Of a stretch of 38,015 bases of DNA, positions 23,384 through 29,861 are shown in pieces. The notes beneath the pieces were generated by a model. It saw only the letters and a list, made by a program, of their open reading frames with translations. It was not told the DNA's origin and made no database searches. Position numbers and translations under genes: made by a program. Source of the DNA: a virus; the IMG/VR virus record IMGVR_UViG_3300043783_000025, positions 1 through 38,015 of that record, one strand, 5' to 3'. Each line of letters opens with the position of its first letter. The first letter of the stretch is position 1.

Positions 23384-23940
23384 TGAGCCTCCTATCCCTG
23401 ATCCCGACGCCCGTGCTCGCTGGCGGCGCTATGGTAGCCGCTGTGGCCGCTTTTGCGGGTGGGGCGAAGGTGGAAGCGTGGCGCGACACGGGAGCGCTGG
23501 ACGCCGAGAAGGCCGCGCACGTCGCCGACGTTACTGCGCTGCAAAAACAGTGGCAAACCAAGCTCGACGCCGCCCAGGCGCTGCTGACCGAAGCCATCGC
23601 CGAGCGCGACGCCCAGCGCCAGGCCAACGCCACCGCACGGGAGGACGCAGCCAATGTCTACACGAAGCAGATCGCTCAGCTTAAGGCTGCCGCCGGCGCT
23701 GCTGATGCTCGCGCTCAGCGGGTGCGCGACGAGCTCGCCGCCGCCATCGCTGCCGCCGGGGCCGCTGGCGGTAACGGTGCCGTGCCTCAAACCGGACCCG
23801 GCTCCGCTGCCTGCAGTGGAAGCGGCGCGGAGGCCTGCCGACTTCTCGGGCGAGCTATCGACCTTGCTCGACGATGCACAGAAGCTGCTGCAGAGCAGCA
23901 CTCAGCCCTCGCAGAAGCCGTAGCGAGCTGGCCGCGCTGA
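23383..23940 (+). CDS. Inner-membrane spanin, Rz-like (rightward copy)
   Basis: A 185-residue protein directly after the endolysin. It has an N-terminal membrane span (about 8-27, PTPVLAGGAMVAAVAAFAGG) and a long Ala/Glu/Gln-rich periplasmic helix (about 35-125). A Gly/Ser-rich stretch and an Ala-rich end follow. The Rz1-like lipoprotein gene lies wholly inside it in another frame, as in lambda-type embedded spanins. Spanins join inner and outer membranes for the last lysis step in Gram-negative hosts. It is the last rightward gene before the gap at 23941. Confidence 0.82.
   Translation: MSLLSLIPTPVLAGGAMVAAVAAFAGGAKVEAWRDTGALDAEKAAHVADVTALQKQWQTKLDAAQALLTEAIAERDAQRQANATAREDAANVYTKQIAQLKAAAGAADARAQRVRDELAAAIAAAGAAGGNGAVPQTGPGSAACSGSGAEACRLLGRAIDLARRCTEAAAEQHSALAEAVASWPR
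23654..23923 (+). CDS. Outer-membrane spanin lipoprotein, Rz1-like (nested, rightward)
   Basis: An 89-residue frame nested in the Rz-like gene, with a good GGGAGGA ribosome-binding site at 23639-23645. The signal peptide MSTRSRSLSLRLPPALLMLA ends in the lipobox LSGC (C24). The mature protein is strongly proline-rich (SSPPPSLPPGPLAV) and then helical, the standard Rz1 makeup. It is expected in the inner leaflet of the outer membrane, bound to the Rz-like partner. Confidence 0.82.
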   Translation: MSTRSRSLSLRLPPALLMLALSGCATSSPPPSLPPGPLAVTVPCLKPDPAPLPAVEAARRPADFSGELSTLLDDAQKLLQSSTQPSQKP

Positions 23941-23959
23941 TCCGTCCGGCCGCTGGACA

Positions 23960-23980
23960 GGTGCCTGAAAAATAGGCATC
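23960..23980 (+). terminator. Weak hairpin after the lysis operon
   Basis: A 7-bp stem with one G-T pair (GGTGCCT 23960-23966 with AGGCATC 23974-23980) closes a GAAAAAT loop, 20 bases after the Rz-like stop. No T-run follows on the rightward strand. A role in ending late transcription is possible, but the signal is weak. Confidence 0.25.
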
Positions 23981-24352
23981 ATCAGCGATGGCCTGTCCGG
24001 TCTATCCCTGTTTTGCCCCCGCCCCGTAAGCCACCAATTGTGGATATCCGGGGCGGTTCTATTTTGGGGACCGGCCACGTACTCCGGACGAACCAAGGGC
24101 TGCCCGGCCGCGCGGAGCAAGAGGGCGAGCACCGTCGAGGGCTCCATATCTCGATTGCGCTTCCCCGGACAGGCGGCGCATGGTGTCGAGGTTGGCATAC
24201 CAGGCACCAGCAAAACAGGGACGAAAGCATCTAGTTGCCGGTCGTAACCGGATGGCGCCTCACCCCACGATACGGGGTCCCTGACAATTCAGAGAGCTGC
24301 CGAGGTCACGCGTGCCTGCCAGATGGATGCACGAGGCCTGTCCTATGGGACG

Positions 24353-24396
24353 AAAAAAGACCGCCCCGAGAGGCAGCCGAAGAGAGCGGAGCTCTC
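24353..24396 (-). terminator. Possible terminator of the leftward early operon
   Basis: Read leftward, a perfect 6-bp hairpin (GAGAGC/GCTCTC, 3-base loop, 24396-24382) lies just after the last leftward stop (24406). A run of six T (24358-24353) follows. The T-run is about 23 bases past the stem instead of directly next to it, with only a weak small stem between, so this is not a classic intrinsic terminator. Confidence 0.3.
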
Positions 24397-24405
24397 AGGA
24401 GAATA

Positions 24406-24576
24406 TCACTGCCCCAGCAGCCAATCCACGATCCGCTCGCATGACCAGGCGACGAGCCGATGCAGCAGCCGGATCGAGGCAAGAATCGGCGCCAACACGA
24501 TGAGCGCGACGATACCAAACGGCGCGAGTATCCACCAAAGGGTGGAGCGGCGCGGCGCTTCTATCGGATGAGCCAA
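24406..24576 (-). CDS. Small membrane protein, 56 aa (TTG start proposed)
   Basis: The last leftward gene. An open frame extends to 24753, but the best-placed start is TTG at 24576 with GGAG five bases upstream (in the sequence GGAGAAAACTTG). That start overlaps the end of the preceding small gene. The protein has one span at about residues 13-34 (LWWILAPFGIVALIVLAPILAS) and a basic amphipathic C-terminus. Function unknown. The start is uncertain. Confidence 0.45.
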   Translation of the reverse strand: MAHPIEAPRRSTLWWILAPFGIVALIVLAPILASIRLLHRLVAWSCERIVDWLLGQ

Positions 24577-24662
24577 GTTTTCTCCAATGCCGCCGCGATG
24601 GCGACCGGCAGATACATCACGGTCAGCGTGAGGGCGCACCAGAACCATCGGCGCAGGATCAT
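24561..24662 (-). CDS. Membrane micropeptide, 33 aa
   Basis: A 33-codon frame whose ATG overlaps the stop of the preceding gene (ATGA at 24662-24659). It is almost entirely one hydrophobic span (about 6-25, WFWCALTLTVMYLPVAIAAA) with two arginines at the start and a short charged end. It fits between two leftward genes with coupled codons, which is the main support. Function unknown. Confidence 0.45.
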   Translation of the reverse strand: MILRRWFWCALTLTVMYLPVAIAAALEKTWLIR

Positions 24663-25000
24663 TTGCCGCCCGGTGCGGATTGCTCGTGGGAGGAGACCAT
24701 GCGGCTGAGTATGCCAAGGACGAACGAGCAATTCGGCCTGTCTTTATACTCAACTGACACCCGCTCCATAGCCTCCCTCAACGCCTGCGCCTTGGCTCCC
24801 GCCAGCGCGCGCTTGGCTGCTTCGGCGCGCTTTTGGTAGCCGCTCGACAATCCTTGATGCGCGATCACCTCAGCGGCGCGGGCGTAGGCAATGACTGCCA
24901 GACGTTGCGGGCCCGGAAGCGTCACGAGATTAGGCGGCAGATTGGGCAGCAGGATCGGCTGGTCACGGCTTCTCCCGCTCGACTTTAGCCTGTGCGCCAT
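24659..25000 (-). CDS. Hypothetical protein, 113 aa
   Basis: The first 25 residues overlap the previous small gene, so the true start could lie later. The body is helical and Ala/Arg-rich (AVIAYARAAEVIAHQG, KRAEAAKRALAGAKAQAL). The end has RPNCSFVLGILSRMV. No family is recognised. It belongs to the 3' part of the leftward operon and its stop overlaps the next ATG. Confidence 0.5.
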   Translation of the reverse strand: MAHRLKSSGRSRDQPILLPNLPPNLVTLPGPQRLAVIAYARAAEVIAHQGLSSGYQKRAEAAKRALAGAKAQALREAMERVSVEYKDRPNCSFVLGILSRMVSSHEQSAPGGK

Positions 25001-25127
25001 TCGGTTTCGTCCAAATGTTATGGCGAGGTCGATACCCTCTCAGCAACAGACAGACACGCTGTCCAAGTCCTGAAGGCCGCACGAACACGCGGGCAAATTT
25101 ACCGATGCGCAGATGCCAAGGTTTCAT
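24963..25127 (-). CDS. Small basic protein, 54 aa
   Basis: Starts at ATG 25127, which overlaps the previous stop (ATGA). The protein is basic and tryptophan/arginine-containing (MKPWHLRIGKFARVFV, then RGYRPRHNIWTKPNG). It may bind nucleic acid, judged by charge only. A longer frame to 25184 is open but would lie inside the upstream gene. No domain is recognised. Confidence 0.45.
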   Translation of the reverse strand: MKPWHLRIGKFARVFVRPSGLGQRVCLLLRGYRPRHNIWTKPNGAQAKVEREKP

Positions 25128-25942
25128 GATTCGGAGGCCAACTGCTTGAGCCTTTCCATGCGATCCGCTGGCTCCGTATTCCATAGGTCTTTGTACGCGA
25201 CTCTAAGAGCTTCTCGGCGCGCCTCTAGCAGCAACCTGTCGTGGATCTCGCGGGGGATGGCGTCGTTATCGAAGTAGCAATTTTCGATGACCATTGGTTT
25301 GCTTGGATCTAACGGCGACACCACGACAGCATCGCGATTGCCGGCTGGCGGTTGAGGAGCGGCGTACACAGGGATGGCTCTCTGCGCTACCCCGTTCGGA
25401 TCCAGCGGATTGAGCGTCAACCATTGGCCGCCGCCACCCTCACGGGCACGCATTTCGTACAGCATAGCGAACGCCTTCGCCTCCTTGATCTGTGCCAGCG
25501 CGCGCTCGGCTGTTGAGGCGCGCTCTTTGAGAGCGAGCACTGCGCTGTTTCGACCATTAGGTTGCGGAATGCCGTAGAAACCAGCTTCGGCCTTGAACCA
25601 AGAATCTTGTTCAGCTTTCAGCCGCTCAATCTCCGCATCCTTCTCCGCGATCAGCGCAGCGGCGGAGGGAGGGGCGGCGTAGACCTTGAACTTATCGGTC
25701 GGCATCTTGAAGTCAGGATGCAACTGGCCGACGAATGTATGGTGCTCACCAGTGCCACAAACAAGTCCGACCTCCTGATGTTGGGCCGGGGCGCTCGAAT
25801 CGACAAGACGGTCAAACGTGAATTGCATTGTCTTCTGCTTGGCGTCCTCGTAGTCTTCCGGATTATCGACGTGCAGCCACAATTGCAGCAACGCCATCGC
25901 CTCGTCGATCGTGGTCATAGCCCGAGCGCTTTCTTCGGTCAT
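25124..25942 (-). CDS. Ea22-like hypothetical early protein, 272 aa
   Basis: ATG 25942 overlaps the NinB stop (ATGA), which favours it over the longer frame to 26134. The protein has an N-terminal helical part, a central coiled coil (about 110-160, ALIAEKDAEIERLKAEQDSW) and two VYAAP segments, one before the coil and one near residue 195. VYAAP repeats and short coiled coils are typical of Ea22-like and similar early proteins of temperate phages. No enzymatic motif is seen. Function unknown. Confidence 0.55.
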   Translation of the reverse strand: MTEESARAMTTIDEAMALLQLWLHVDNPEDYEDAKQKTMQFTFDRLVDSSAPAQHQEVGLVCGTGEHHTFVGQLHPDFKMPTDKFKVYAAPPSAAALIAEKDAEIERLKAEQDSWFKAEAGFYGIPQPNGRNSAVLALKERASTAERALAQIKEAKAFAMLYEMRAREGGGGQWLTLNPLDPNGVAQRAIPVYAAPQPPAGNRDAVVVSPLDPSKPMVIENCYFDNDAIPREIHDRLLLEARREALRVAYKDLWNTEPADRMERLKQLASES

Positions 25943-26334
25943 GCCAACTCCAACGCGAGTTCTGTCGCCGCGTACGCTTCCACTTGTCCCATATAGTGCG
26001 CGAACTCGCGCACCGTCAGCGTCGTGGTGCTGACCGGGAACATCTCCCCATGCGGGCCTTCGATCTTCGGCAGCAGCAGGCCGACGAAATGCGCGTGCCA
26101 CGCGTCTTTCGAGAACTGCTTGCCATCGACCCAAGCGGACGCTGCGATGTCCGCCAGCAGCGCCCAGTAGCGCCGGTTCTGCTCCTGCGAGCGCGTGGCT
26201 GCTTCGGTCGATAGATGCACGACCATCGGATGCGCGGACGCGGCCATCGCCTGCCAGTTTCCGCGAATCATGGCGAGCGCGCGCGCCAGGATCTTCTCGT
26301 CGCGCACGATGTAGGAGGCGGAGAACTCGCTCAC
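25939..26334 (-). CDS. NinB-like recombination protein
   Basis: A 131-residue protein starting at GTG 26334, which overlaps the ERF stop (GTGA). The NinB pattern is evident: LARALAMIRGNW near the start, RSQEQNRRYWALLADIA at about 48-64, KDAWHAHFVGLLLP at 76-89 and a late VREFAHYMGQVEAYAATEL. NinB (lambda Orf) acts as a recombination mediator with single-strand-binding protein. Its pairing with an ERF-type annealing protein supports a role in phage recombination and repair. A longer upstream frame exists but lacks support. Confidence 0.82.
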   Translation of the reverse strand: MSEFSASYIVRDEKILARALAMIRGNWQAMAASAHPMVVHLSTEAATRSQEQNRRYWALLADIAASAWVDGKQFSKDAWHAHFVGLLLPKIEGPHGEMFPVSTTTLTVREFAHYMGQVEAYAATELALELA

Positions 26335-27011
26335 GCTGCCGCCCTCGCGCGTGCGCTGGCGTTCTTCAATGCAGCGCGCGTCTTGCTGTTCGGGCCCAGC
26401 AGGCCCCACAGCGCCGTCTTCTGATCCGAGTCCAAGTTCTGCGCATCGATGTGCATCTGCGCGCCGCTCGCGTTGCCATCGGCCTCGACCATCTGCACCA
26501 CGTCGGCGGCCAGCTCGCGCAGCGCATCCATCTGCTCGGGCGGCAGATTCACGCCTCGCAGTGCATTCGGCACGGCAGCCACGCGGACCTCGTGCGTGGT
26601 CTGATCAGCATCGTTGTCGCCCTCGGTCGGGATTGAGAATGCCTGCATGCAGGCGTACTTGTAGGCGGCGCTCATCGCCTTGTTGGTGGCCTTGTCGCCG
26701 CTGTCCATCGCCTCGCCGAAAGTAACGACAGTGTGCTTGGATGCGTCATCGCTTGCAACGAAGTCGAATTCCATGTGCACGGTGACATAGAACAGCGCCG
26801 CGCCCTGCTTGCTCTCACGCTCGACGCACTCACGCGTCAGAACGCGCGGCAGGATGCACAGACCGTGCTTTGCCAGGAGCGGCGACAGGGCGTTGTAGAC
26901 CTCATCGATCCCGCGGAACTTGTAGCGCTGCTGCTCGTTCGTTCGATCCTTGCTGATCCCGGTCTTCGCCAGTTCGGCCTGCACTGCGTTGATCGCTTTG
27001 TAGACGCTCAT
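26331..27011 (-). CDS. ERF-family single-strand annealing protein
   Basis: A 226-residue protein with an AGGAAG ribosome-binding site. The family core is clear: VYKAINAVQAELAKTGISKD at the start, YKFRGIDEVYNALSPLLAKHG at 30-50 and GEAMDSGDKATNKAMSAAYKYA at 99-120. The C-terminal half is acidic then Ala-rich. P22 Erf has 204 residues. The family anneals complementary single strands and supports circularisation of permuted, terminally redundant genomes, which fits headful packaging here. It is followed at once by NinB. Confidence 0.88.
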   Translation of the reverse strand: MSVYKAINAVQAELAKTGISKDRTNEQQRYKFRGIDEVYNALSPLLAKHGLCILPRVLTRECVERESKQGAALFYVTVHMEFDFVASDDASKHTVVTFGEAMDSGDKATNKAMSAAYKYACMQAFSIPTEGDNDADQTTHEVRVAAVPNALRGVNLPPEQMDALRELAADVVQMVEADGNASGAQMHIDAQNLDSDQKTALWGLLGPNSKTRAALKNASARARAAA

Positions 27012-27053
27012 ATTCTTCCTGCTCCAAGGTGTCCTGCTGTTGTCGGTCGTCTG

Positions 27054-27290
27054 TCATCTACGATTCCCCATCCGATTCGATCCTTGCAGGCACAACGTCT
27101 GCGTCCCATCCTGCCGCACGAACGCGACCTCGCCCGGTTCGCACTTCTCGGCGGCAAGGCTCTGCACGGCCTTGGCGTCGCTGTAGGACGACCACGCGCC
27201 CATGCCGAATGCGGCCATCAGCATCAGCAGCGCGAAGGCCACGACGCCGAGCCAGGAGAGCTTGCGGTCTTCTTCGTCGAAGAGGGTCAT
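27054..27290 (-). CDS. Small membrane protein, 78 aa
   Basis: ATG 27290 overlaps the stop of the 47-residue gene before it (ATGA). One membrane span covers about residues 13-33 (WLGVVAFALLMLMAAFGMGAW). The periplasmic-side tail has two cysteines (about 50 and 67) and ends in a basic stretch. The short acidic N-terminus would stay in the cytoplasm. No family is recognised. Confidence 0.6.
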   Translation of the reverse strand: MTLFDEEDRKLSWLGVVAFALLMLMAAFGMGAWSSYSDAKAVQSLAAEKCEPGEVAFVRQDGTQTLCLQGSNRMGNRR

Positions 27291-27430
27291 GCCGTCTCTC
27301 CGGCTGTCAAGCCTTGCTGCGTCCTACTGGCTCGGCTTTCTTCCGCGATTGCTGTAGACGCTTCAGTCCTGCGGGCGACGGCATTCCCCCGCAAGCCGCA
27401 CTCTGTCCGCTGCCGCTGTGCCAAATTCAT
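27287..27430 (-). CDS. Small hypothetical protein, 47 aa
   Basis: A 47-codon frame that begins directly after the previous stop (TAAATG) and ends in an ATGA overlap with the following gene. A GAGGAG site lies upstream within the previous gene. The protein is Ala/Arg/Thr-rich and low in hydrophobic residues. Perfect packing and the ribosome-binding site are the only support; no domain is visible. Confidence 0.45.
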   Translation of the reverse strand: MNLAQRQRTECGLRGNAVARRTEASTAIAEESRASRTQQGLTAGETA

Positions 27431-27703
27431 TTAGAACCGCTCCTCAATCGATTGCAGGAATCCCGGCTGTCGTTCCTCCCGCCAGCACAGCCAATCTTTC
27501 AAATCCTCATCGGTATCGCGTCCGATCGCAGCAGAGGTCGCACGCATGACGGCGAATATGACGCCAACGTCCTGCTTGCCTTTGCACCGACCCAGCATCT
27601 CTTCGAAATTCCGATCGAAGCACTCAAAGAGGCGAGCATTGTTGACGTGGCGTCGCGTGTGCGTCCCTACGGCGAACAGCTTGCCGCAATGCGGACACTT
27701 CAC
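27431..27703 (-). CDS. Zinc-ribbon-like protein, 90 aa
   Basis: Starts at GTG 27703 (GTGA overlap). The first 30 residues carry CPHCG (C3, C6), two histidines (15, 19) and C28, consistent with a small zinc site. The rest is helical with an acidic DTDEDLKDWLCW stretch. It could bind nucleic acid or a host protein. No family name can be given. Confidence 0.6.
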   Translation of the reverse strand: MKCPHCGKLFAVGTHTRRHVNNARLFECFDRNFEEMLGRCKGKQDVGVIFAVMRATSAAIGRDTDEDLKDWLCWREERQPGFLQSIEERF

Positions 27704-27861
27704 TGCTGCCCATCCCGCTCATCCCTTCGGCGAACGTGCGCGAAGGTCAAAGCAATATTGACGGGCTCGTACAAGCTGTGCCACGGCGTCTCTTCGAGCC
27801 GATATTTCGGGCTCAGGACGTAGCTGTCTCCGAGGTATTGCTTCGCTTCTTCCAAGGTCAT
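27700..27861 (-). CDS. Small hypothetical protein, 53 aa
   Basis: A 53-codon gene with ATGA overlap at its start and GTGA overlap at its end. The protein begins MTLEEAKQYLGDSYVLSPKY and has a central HSLYEPVNIALTF and a basic-acidic tail. Small phage proteins of this type, with a YVL-x-P motif, recur in early operons. Function unknown. Confidence 0.55.
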   Translation of the reverse strand: MTLEEAKQYLGDSYVLSPKYRLEETPWHSLYEPVNIALTFAHVRRRDERDGQQ

Positions 27862-28085
27862 CTGTTGTTCACCACGAGCCGAAGCTTTGTCAATCTTTGG
27901 GCCGGAGTTTTCTTAACTACTACGACGCCATGAGGGAGACGTAATAGCTTGGCCCGAAGACGCGCGGCCTTACGGCTGATTCCACAGCCAGAGCAGGTAT
28001 CCGAGTACTGCCCTGGCACGCCAGTCGCCCAAGAGTGCGGCCCTTCGCTGAACCAAGACGGACACGGATCAAGATATTTCGGCAT
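27858..28085 (-). CDS. Small CxxC protein, 75 aa
   Basis: ATG 28085 is chosen over TTG 28091 because GGAG stands 7 bases upstream of the ATG. The first 40 residues contain C8, H17 and a CSGC pair (31, 34), a plausible zinc site, in the pattern of small phage zinc fingers. The C-terminal half is basic (RKAARLRAKLLRL). Overlaps its upstream gene by 17 bases and the next one by ATGA. Confidence 0.55.
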   Translation of the reverse strand: MPKYLDPCPSWFSEGPHSWATGVPGQYSDTCSGCGISRKAARLRAKLLRLPHGVVVVKKTPAQRLTKLRLVVNNR

Positions 28086-28392
28086 TTGCAAACTCCCGCC
28101 GAAACTCCGCCCCGCGCCTGGCCCCGATGCGCCGCTCCTCGCCGTCCCATTCGCCGAAGAGGACGATCACCATCGGACGCATCGAGCCGTCCTCGCGCTG
28201 GGCATGTGAAAGCCTCGCCCGATGGCAGCGACCGACGCGGGAGAGCTGGTTGAAGGCGCGGATGTCCCAGGCGTCGATGCTCTGCGTGTAGCGGACGTGC
28301 TGCTGATGCGGCAGGCGGGCGACTTGCGGCAGGTACGCGGCCCAGTCATCGGAGCCGGCTTCGATTGCGGCGGTGACGGCGGCGACGATCAC
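28069..28392 (-). CDS. Hypothetical protein, 107 aa
   Basis: GTG 28392 overlaps the preceding stop (GTGA). This start leaves a sensible protein: a helical start, a SDDWAAYLPQVARLPHQQHV segment, and a beta-rich end with MVIVLFGEWDGEERRIGARR. A longer frame to 28626 lies mostly antisense in style inside the upstream gene and is rejected. No family is recognised. Confidence 0.5.
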   Translation of the reverse strand: MIVAAVTAAIEAGSDDWAAYLPQVARLPHQQHVRYTQSIDAWDIRAFNQLSRVGRCHRARLSHAQREDGSMRPMVIVLFGEWDGEERRIGARRGAEFRREFANAEIS

Positions 28393-28799
28393 GCCGGCTC
28401 TCCGCGTTGCTCCTTCGCGCACTTGCGCAGATCGGCGAGCGCGCCCTCGGTCGAGTCGAAGAACCACGGCGCGGGCTGACCGGGCCTGGACGCCTCGTAG
28501 ATCAGCGTGCCGGCCATGTTCGGACCGAGCTTGTCCTGCAGCGCCTTGCCCTTCTCGCCGCCTAAATGGATCGCCCAGCCGGCGCGGCAGTGGGTCGTGC
28601 CGCACCATCCGCCTTCGCCATGCCAATCGCTCATGTCGAGCACGCCGCCGGACTCTATCGCGGCCAGGATCGTGTCGTCGATGTTCGGGATGACCGGGAT
28701 CTCGCTCGGGTCGATTTTCAAGGCGCCAGCGAGGCCGGCGCCAGCGAGGTTCGTCACCTGCGCGTCGCCCGTGAATCGATTCTTAATCTCGAATTTCAT
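28389..28799 (-). CDS. Conserved phage protein with HCRAGW motif, 136 aa
   Basis: Begins MKFEIKNRFTGDAQV, a start seen in several small phage proteins. The centre has LDMSDWHGE, then C66, and H70-C71-R72-A73-G74-W75, followed by IHLGG. The spaced Cys and His residues (H60, C66, H70, C71) may bind metal or form an active site. I recall this pattern from uncharacterised phage proteins but cannot name a family. Confidence 0.6.
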   Translation of the reverse strand: MKFEIKNRFTGDAQVTNLAGAGLAGALKIDPSEIPVIPNIDDTILAAIESGGVLDMSDWHGEGGWCGTTHCRAGWAIHLGGEKGKALQDKLGPNMAGTLIYEASRPGQPAPWFFDSTEGALADLRKCAKEQRGEPA

Positions 28800-28803
28800 G
28801 CGC

Positions 28804-29229
28804 TCACCTTCTCACGTCGAAATCTTCATATGAAAAATCCGTGTGCGGATGCGCCCGCTGCAGCCGCACATCGGCCCGCTCGCGCTCGATGCGCTCATGC
28901 TCGGGCCAGCACTTCGCGGCCAGCTCGAAGATGATGCCGAAGACGCAATCCTCGATCGACTCCGGATCGTCCATCGCCACGTCGTTGTCGAAGTAGGCGA
29001 GCGCGGCGCCATCGTCGGCCAGGGCTTCGACTTCGACGGCGACCATCGCGCCCCACTTCGGATCGGGCGTGGTTGGCGTCAGGCGGATGCGATAGCGGTG
29101 GGGCCCGTGGGAGAGGACGGAACCGTCGGTTATGAGGGACGGCGACGGCTGGACTTGCGATCCATGCGAAGGCTCAAGGGGATCAGGACCTAAACCCTCT
29201 ACCGTCCCCGAAAACTTGTCGGTGCTCAT
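28804..29229 (-). CDS. Acidic hypothetical protein, 141 aa
   Basis: ATG 29229 overlaps the previous stop (ATGA), so the longer frame to 29325 is not needed. The first 45 residues are Pro/Ser/Gly-rich. Then follow a beta strand region (HRYRIRLTPTT, AMVAVEVEAL) and an acidic helical end (DDPESIEDCVFGIIFELAAK). No catalytic motif is visible. It may act through protein contacts, judged by charge only. Confidence 0.5.
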   Translation of the reverse strand: MSTDKFSGTVEGLGPDPLEPSHGSQVQPSPSLITDGSVLSHGPHRYRIRLTPTTPDPKWGAMVAVEVEALADDGAALAYFDNDVAMDDPESIEDCVFGIIFELAAKCWPEHERIERERADVRLQRAHPHTDFSYEDFDVRR

Positions 29230-29654
29230 GGCCGCTTTCCTGCTTCCAGGATCGGCATGTTCGCTTCGGTCGGAACGTAGACGACTGTGTTGCCCTTGAT
29301 GTTGGAAGCCACATCCGTAATCCACAGATAGCGTAGGTACGCTTCGTTGGATTTGAGTGATTCACCGATGATCTGGTTGGCTTGGGCCACGCCTTTGGCG
29401 CGCGCAACCTCGGCGTTCGCGAGCAGTGAGGCGGAATCCATCTTCGCCTGCGCTTCCTGGACCGTGATGCGTCGATCCTGTTCGGCGCGCTTTAGAGCCG
29501 CTTCTCCTACAAGCCCTTGCTGCCACACGTTGTAGATCGGACAGCCCCACATACCGGCCAGAACGCATGCGAGAATCAGAAGGATCGGATCGCGGATCAG
29601 AGCGAACTTAGGATCTCCCGATGCGGTGAAATATCGACCGTCTACGTTGGCCAT
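29226..29654 (-). CDS. Membrane protein with SPFH/prohibitin-like tail
   Basis: A 142-residue protein from ATG 29654. A membrane span lies at about 20-37 (IRDPILLILACVLAGMWG). Residues 50-115 form an Ala/Glu-rich coiled coil that ends in AKGVAQANQIIGESLKSNEAYLRYLWI, followed by VVYVPTEANMPIL. This matches the end of stomatin/prohibitin/HflK-type proteins; the globular SPFH domain itself seems missing. Host HflKC controls the FtsH protease, so a contact with that complex is a reasonable hypothesis. An N-terminal extension to 29741 is open but unlikely. Confidence 0.6.
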   Translation of the reverse strand: MANVDGRYFTASGDPKFALIRDPILLILACVLAGMWGCPIYNVWQQGLVGEAALKRAEQDRRITVQEAQAKMDSASLLANAEVARAKGVAQANQIIGESLKSNEAYLRYLWITDVASNIKGNTVVYVPTEANMPILEAGKRP

Positions 29655-29658
29655 TTGC

Positions 29659-29796
29659 TCACCGCCCCAGCAGCACCCAGCGGATGAACTCGGTTTGCAG
29701 CCCGAGCGAGCGCAGGTAGTGGATAGCACGAGTACATCCATTGCGCAGCGTGGTCATCATGCTGCGGGCGAGGGAGACGATTTGGGCGAGGGTCAT
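29659..29796 (-). CDS. First leftward early gene, 45 aa
   Basis: A 45-codon frame with a clean AGGAG site (29809-29805) and a 30-base leader from the predicted leftward promoter. The protein is basic and helical (MTLAQIVSLARSMMTTLRNG, then AIHYLRSLGLQTEFIRWVLLGR). As the first product of the leftward operon it could be regulatory or a host take-over peptide. No family is recognised. Confidence 0.6.
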   Translation of the reverse strand: MTLAQIVSLARSMMTTLRNGCTRAIHYLRSLGLQTEFIRWVLLGR

Positions 29797-29832
29797 GGCG
29801 GTTTCTCCTGTGTGTGATGCTACTGTTTCGGC

Positions 29833-29861
29833 ATCCTATCCGCAGACTTGACGTTTGTCAA
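29833..29861 (-). promoter_or_regulatory. Leftward early promoter
   Basis: Read leftward: -35 TTGACA (29861-29856), 17-base spacer, -10 TAGGAT (29838-29833). The -35 is a perfect sigma-70 box. Predicted transcription starts near 29826, giving a leader of about 30 bases before the ATG at 29796. It abuts the rightward -35 box. Confidence 0.7.

Larger units (their letters stand above)
23941..24405. other. 465-bp intergenic region between convergent operons
   Basis: No convincing gene on either strand. Short open frames exist, but they lack good ribosome-binding sites and recognisable domains. The region separates the rightward lysis end (23940) from the leftward early operon end (24406). It contains weak hairpins: GGTGCCT/AGGCATC at 23960-23980, ACCCC/GGGGT at 24262-24278 and GAGAGC/GCTCTC at 24382-24396. 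It is the largest gap in the genome and could hold terminators, an attachment site or a small RNA; none is proven. Confidence 0.6.

Noticed and set aside
23902-24213. Leftward 103-codon frame at the end of the lysis genes
   Set aside because: It overlaps the Rz/Rz1 ends, lacks a good start site and shows no domain; kept as part of the intergenic region.
24262-24278. ACCCC/GGGGT hairpin in the gap
   Set aside because: Only 5 bp with a 7-base loop and no T-run; expected by chance in GC-rich DNA.
23941-24405. tRNA gene or attachment site in the largest gap
   Set aside because: No cloverleaf or typical T-loop was found on either strand, and there is no integrase to suggest an attachment site.
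24312-24571. Rightward frames of 63 and 82 codons in 24312-24571
   Set aside because: They overlap the leftward membrane-protein gene at 24406-24576, whose hydrophobic span is more convincing, and they have no ribosome-binding site or domain.
26902-27057. Leftward 51-codon frame starting at ATG 27057 (ATGA overlap) before the ERF gene
   Set aside because: It overlaps the first 110 bases of the ERF gene in another frame and is a low-complexity Gln/Glu/Arg protein; the overlap codon is probably chance.
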